From: Bacteroidales bacterium | GTDB taxonomy: Bacteria; Bacteroidota; Bacteroidia; Bacteroidales; UBA12077 | Direction of reading: 5' to 3' | Assembly: GCA_030600865.1 (NCBI GenBank) | Contig: JAUVUS010000191.1 | Location: 1-5,636, forward strand | Length of the DNA: 5,636 bases | Shown: piece after piece, positions 4,620-5,636 of the stretch | Layout: each line of letters opens with the position of its first letter | How positions within the stretch are numbered: position 1 is the first letter of the stretch | Notes under the pieces: generated by a model | What the model was told of the DNA's origin: nothing | The model's database searches: none | What the model saw: the letters and a program-made list of their open reading frames with translations, nothing else | Made by a program: the position numbers and the translations under genes

Positions 4620-5636
4620 AAATGATACTTTATCGAGAGTTTTATATATTGATTTAACTAAGAAAAGATATTTTGTTAAAGATCGTAAAGATCTTTTTGA
4701 AAAATATTTAGGTGGAACCGGAGTAGCAACTCAACTGTTACTTGAAGAATGTCCTGAAGGGATTGACGCTTTTGCCAAGGAGTCACCAATTATATTTGCA
4801 GTTGGACCATTAACAGGAGCTTTTCCTTTAGCATCAAAAACTTGTGCCATGTTTAAATCTCCTAACTCAGGTGATTTAGGCGAAAGTCATGTCGGTGGTC
4901 GAAGTGCAATTGCTATTCGTATGGCCGGTTACGGAGCTATTGTCATTAAAGGTAAAAGCGAACTGCCAATTTATCTTTCAATAAGCAATGGCAAGGTTCT
5001 GTTTAAAAATGCAACTACTCTTTGGGGAATGAAAGATGGCTCAATAGCTGCTAGAGTTATGCGTCAATCAGAAGGAGGAGAAGGATTAAGAGCTATATTC
5101 AGAATCGGACAGGCTGGTGAAAACATGGCAACATTTGCCAATGTTACTACCGAAACTTACCGCCATTTTGGAAGATTGGGTTTAGGAGCTATTTTTGGCA
5201 GTAAAATGCTTAAAGGAATTGTGATTTCGGGCAAACAGATGATTGAAGTTACAAATAAGAAGGAATATAGAGCATTATATGATCAAATTTATAAAGCTGC
5301 AACCGAATCGCCGTTAATGCAAAAGTATCACGATGTGGGTACAGCTATTAACATTAAATCTTTGAATTCCGCAAAGGCTTTACCTGTAAAAAATCTTCAG
5401 ATGAGCTCAACAGAAGACATTGGCCCTGTTACCGGTGAAGAAATTGCCAAACATCATTTAGCACGACGTGTTGCTTGCGCACATTGCCCTGTAGCTTGTA
5501 TACACCTCGCATATTTACGAGAAGCTTATGATGATGATCCCTATTTTTACAAAACAATCCCGGTTTGTTACGATTTCGAATTAATATATTCCTTAGGAAC
5601 CATGGTTGGCATAACCGAACCAAAAGCCTTACTCAA
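4612..5636 (+). CDS. Tungsten-type aldehyde ferredoxin oxidoreductase, catalytic subunit (partial, C-terminus beyond window)
   Basis: 341 residues are present of an expected total near 600; the frame is open to the right edge. The N-terminal AFOR domain (about 8-206), which binds the bis-pterin cofactor, is complete. It shows LSRVLYIDLT (7-16), YLGGTGVAT (32-40), FAVGPLTGAFPLASKT (62-77), ESHVGGRSAIAIRMAGYGAIVIKG (91-114), IGQAGENMATFANVT (165-179) and GRLGLGAIFGSKMLKGIVI (187-205). The second domain begins near 215 and includes CAHCPVAC, giving three ligands (C289, C292, C296) for the [4Fe-4S] cluster beside the pterin; the fourth Cys is expected beyond the window. YDFELIYSLGTMVGI (320-334) matches the conserved segment usually read as EYE...LG.N.GI. 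The enzyme would oxidise aldehydes to carboxylic acids, and in some relatives reduces acids, in the cytoplasm using W or Mo. The aldehyde specificity is not readable. It overlaps the polyferredoxin gene by 8 bp and is preceded by AAAGGAG, so the two subunits are probably made in a fixed ratio. Confidence 0.93.
   Translation, partial: MIENDTLSRVLYIDLTKKRYFVKDRKDLFEKYLGGTGVATQLLLEECPEGIDAFAKESPIIFAVGPLTGAFPLASKTCAMFKSPNSGDLGESHVGGRSAIAIRMAGYGAIVIKGKSELPIYLSISNGKVLFKNATTLWGMKDGSIAARVMRQSEGGEGLRAIFRIGQAGENMATFANVTTETYRHFGRLGLGAIFGSKMLKGIVISGKQMIEVTNKKEYRALYDQIYKAATESPLMQKYHDVGTAINIKSLNSAKALPVKNLQMSSTEDIGPVTGEEIAKHHLARRVACAHCPVACIHLAYLREAYDDDPYFYKTIPVCYDFELIYSLGTMVGITEPKALL

Noticed and set aside
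5429..5623. 64-codon minus-strand ORF
   Set aside because: It is antisense to the oxidoreductase gene across its conserved cluster motif; no independent support.

Overview
The window looks like a piece of chromosome from an anaerobic member of the Bacteroidota. The DNA is AT-rich. Most genes start without a Shine-Dalgarno sequence, and TAnnTTTG boxes, the -7 element typical of this phylum, lie upstream of several genes. The encoded proteins include a tungsten/molybdenum aldehyde oxidoreductase with its own polyferredoxin, which points to an anaerobic, ferredoxin-based metabolism. The genus cannot be read from the sequence.

Left part (1-1800, minus strand): the N-terminal third of an aconitase/3-isopropylmalate dehydratase-family large subunit runs off the left edge. 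Upstream of it on the same strand is a complete radical SAM protein with an N-terminal cobalamin-binding-like domain. The 102 bp between them hold a likely promoter and a perfect 12-bp palindrome, so the dehydratase may be transcribed on its own.

Centre (1801-3838): a 154-bp divergent promoter region separates the radical SAM gene from a 12-helix major facilitator transporter on the plus strand. The transporter converges, with a 27-bp gap, on a minus-strand gene for a bacterial GOLPH3/GPP34-fold protein, a homologue of the eukaryotic Golgi phosphoprotein 3.

Right part (3839-5636): a 364-bp intergenic region precedes a two-gene plus-strand operon. The first gene is a 138-residue ferredoxin with cysteines for four [4Fe-4S] clusters. 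It overlaps by 8 bp the start of a tungsten-type aldehyde ferredoxin oxidoreductase catalytic subunit, which is cut by the right edge. The likely job is oxidation of aldehydes to acids, with electrons passing from the W-pterin and its [4Fe-4S] cluster into the polyferredoxin and on to an unseen partner.

The most unexplained stretch is the long leader of this operon. A GC-richer island (about 4066-4133) sits in very AT-rich DNA, folds as a 10-bp perfect inverted repeat, has alternative pairings with downstream sequence, and contains two tiny ORFs overlapping as ATGA. It is a candidate cis-regulatory RNA or leader-peptide element. No tRNA, rRNA, CRISPR array, insertion sequence or origin was seen.
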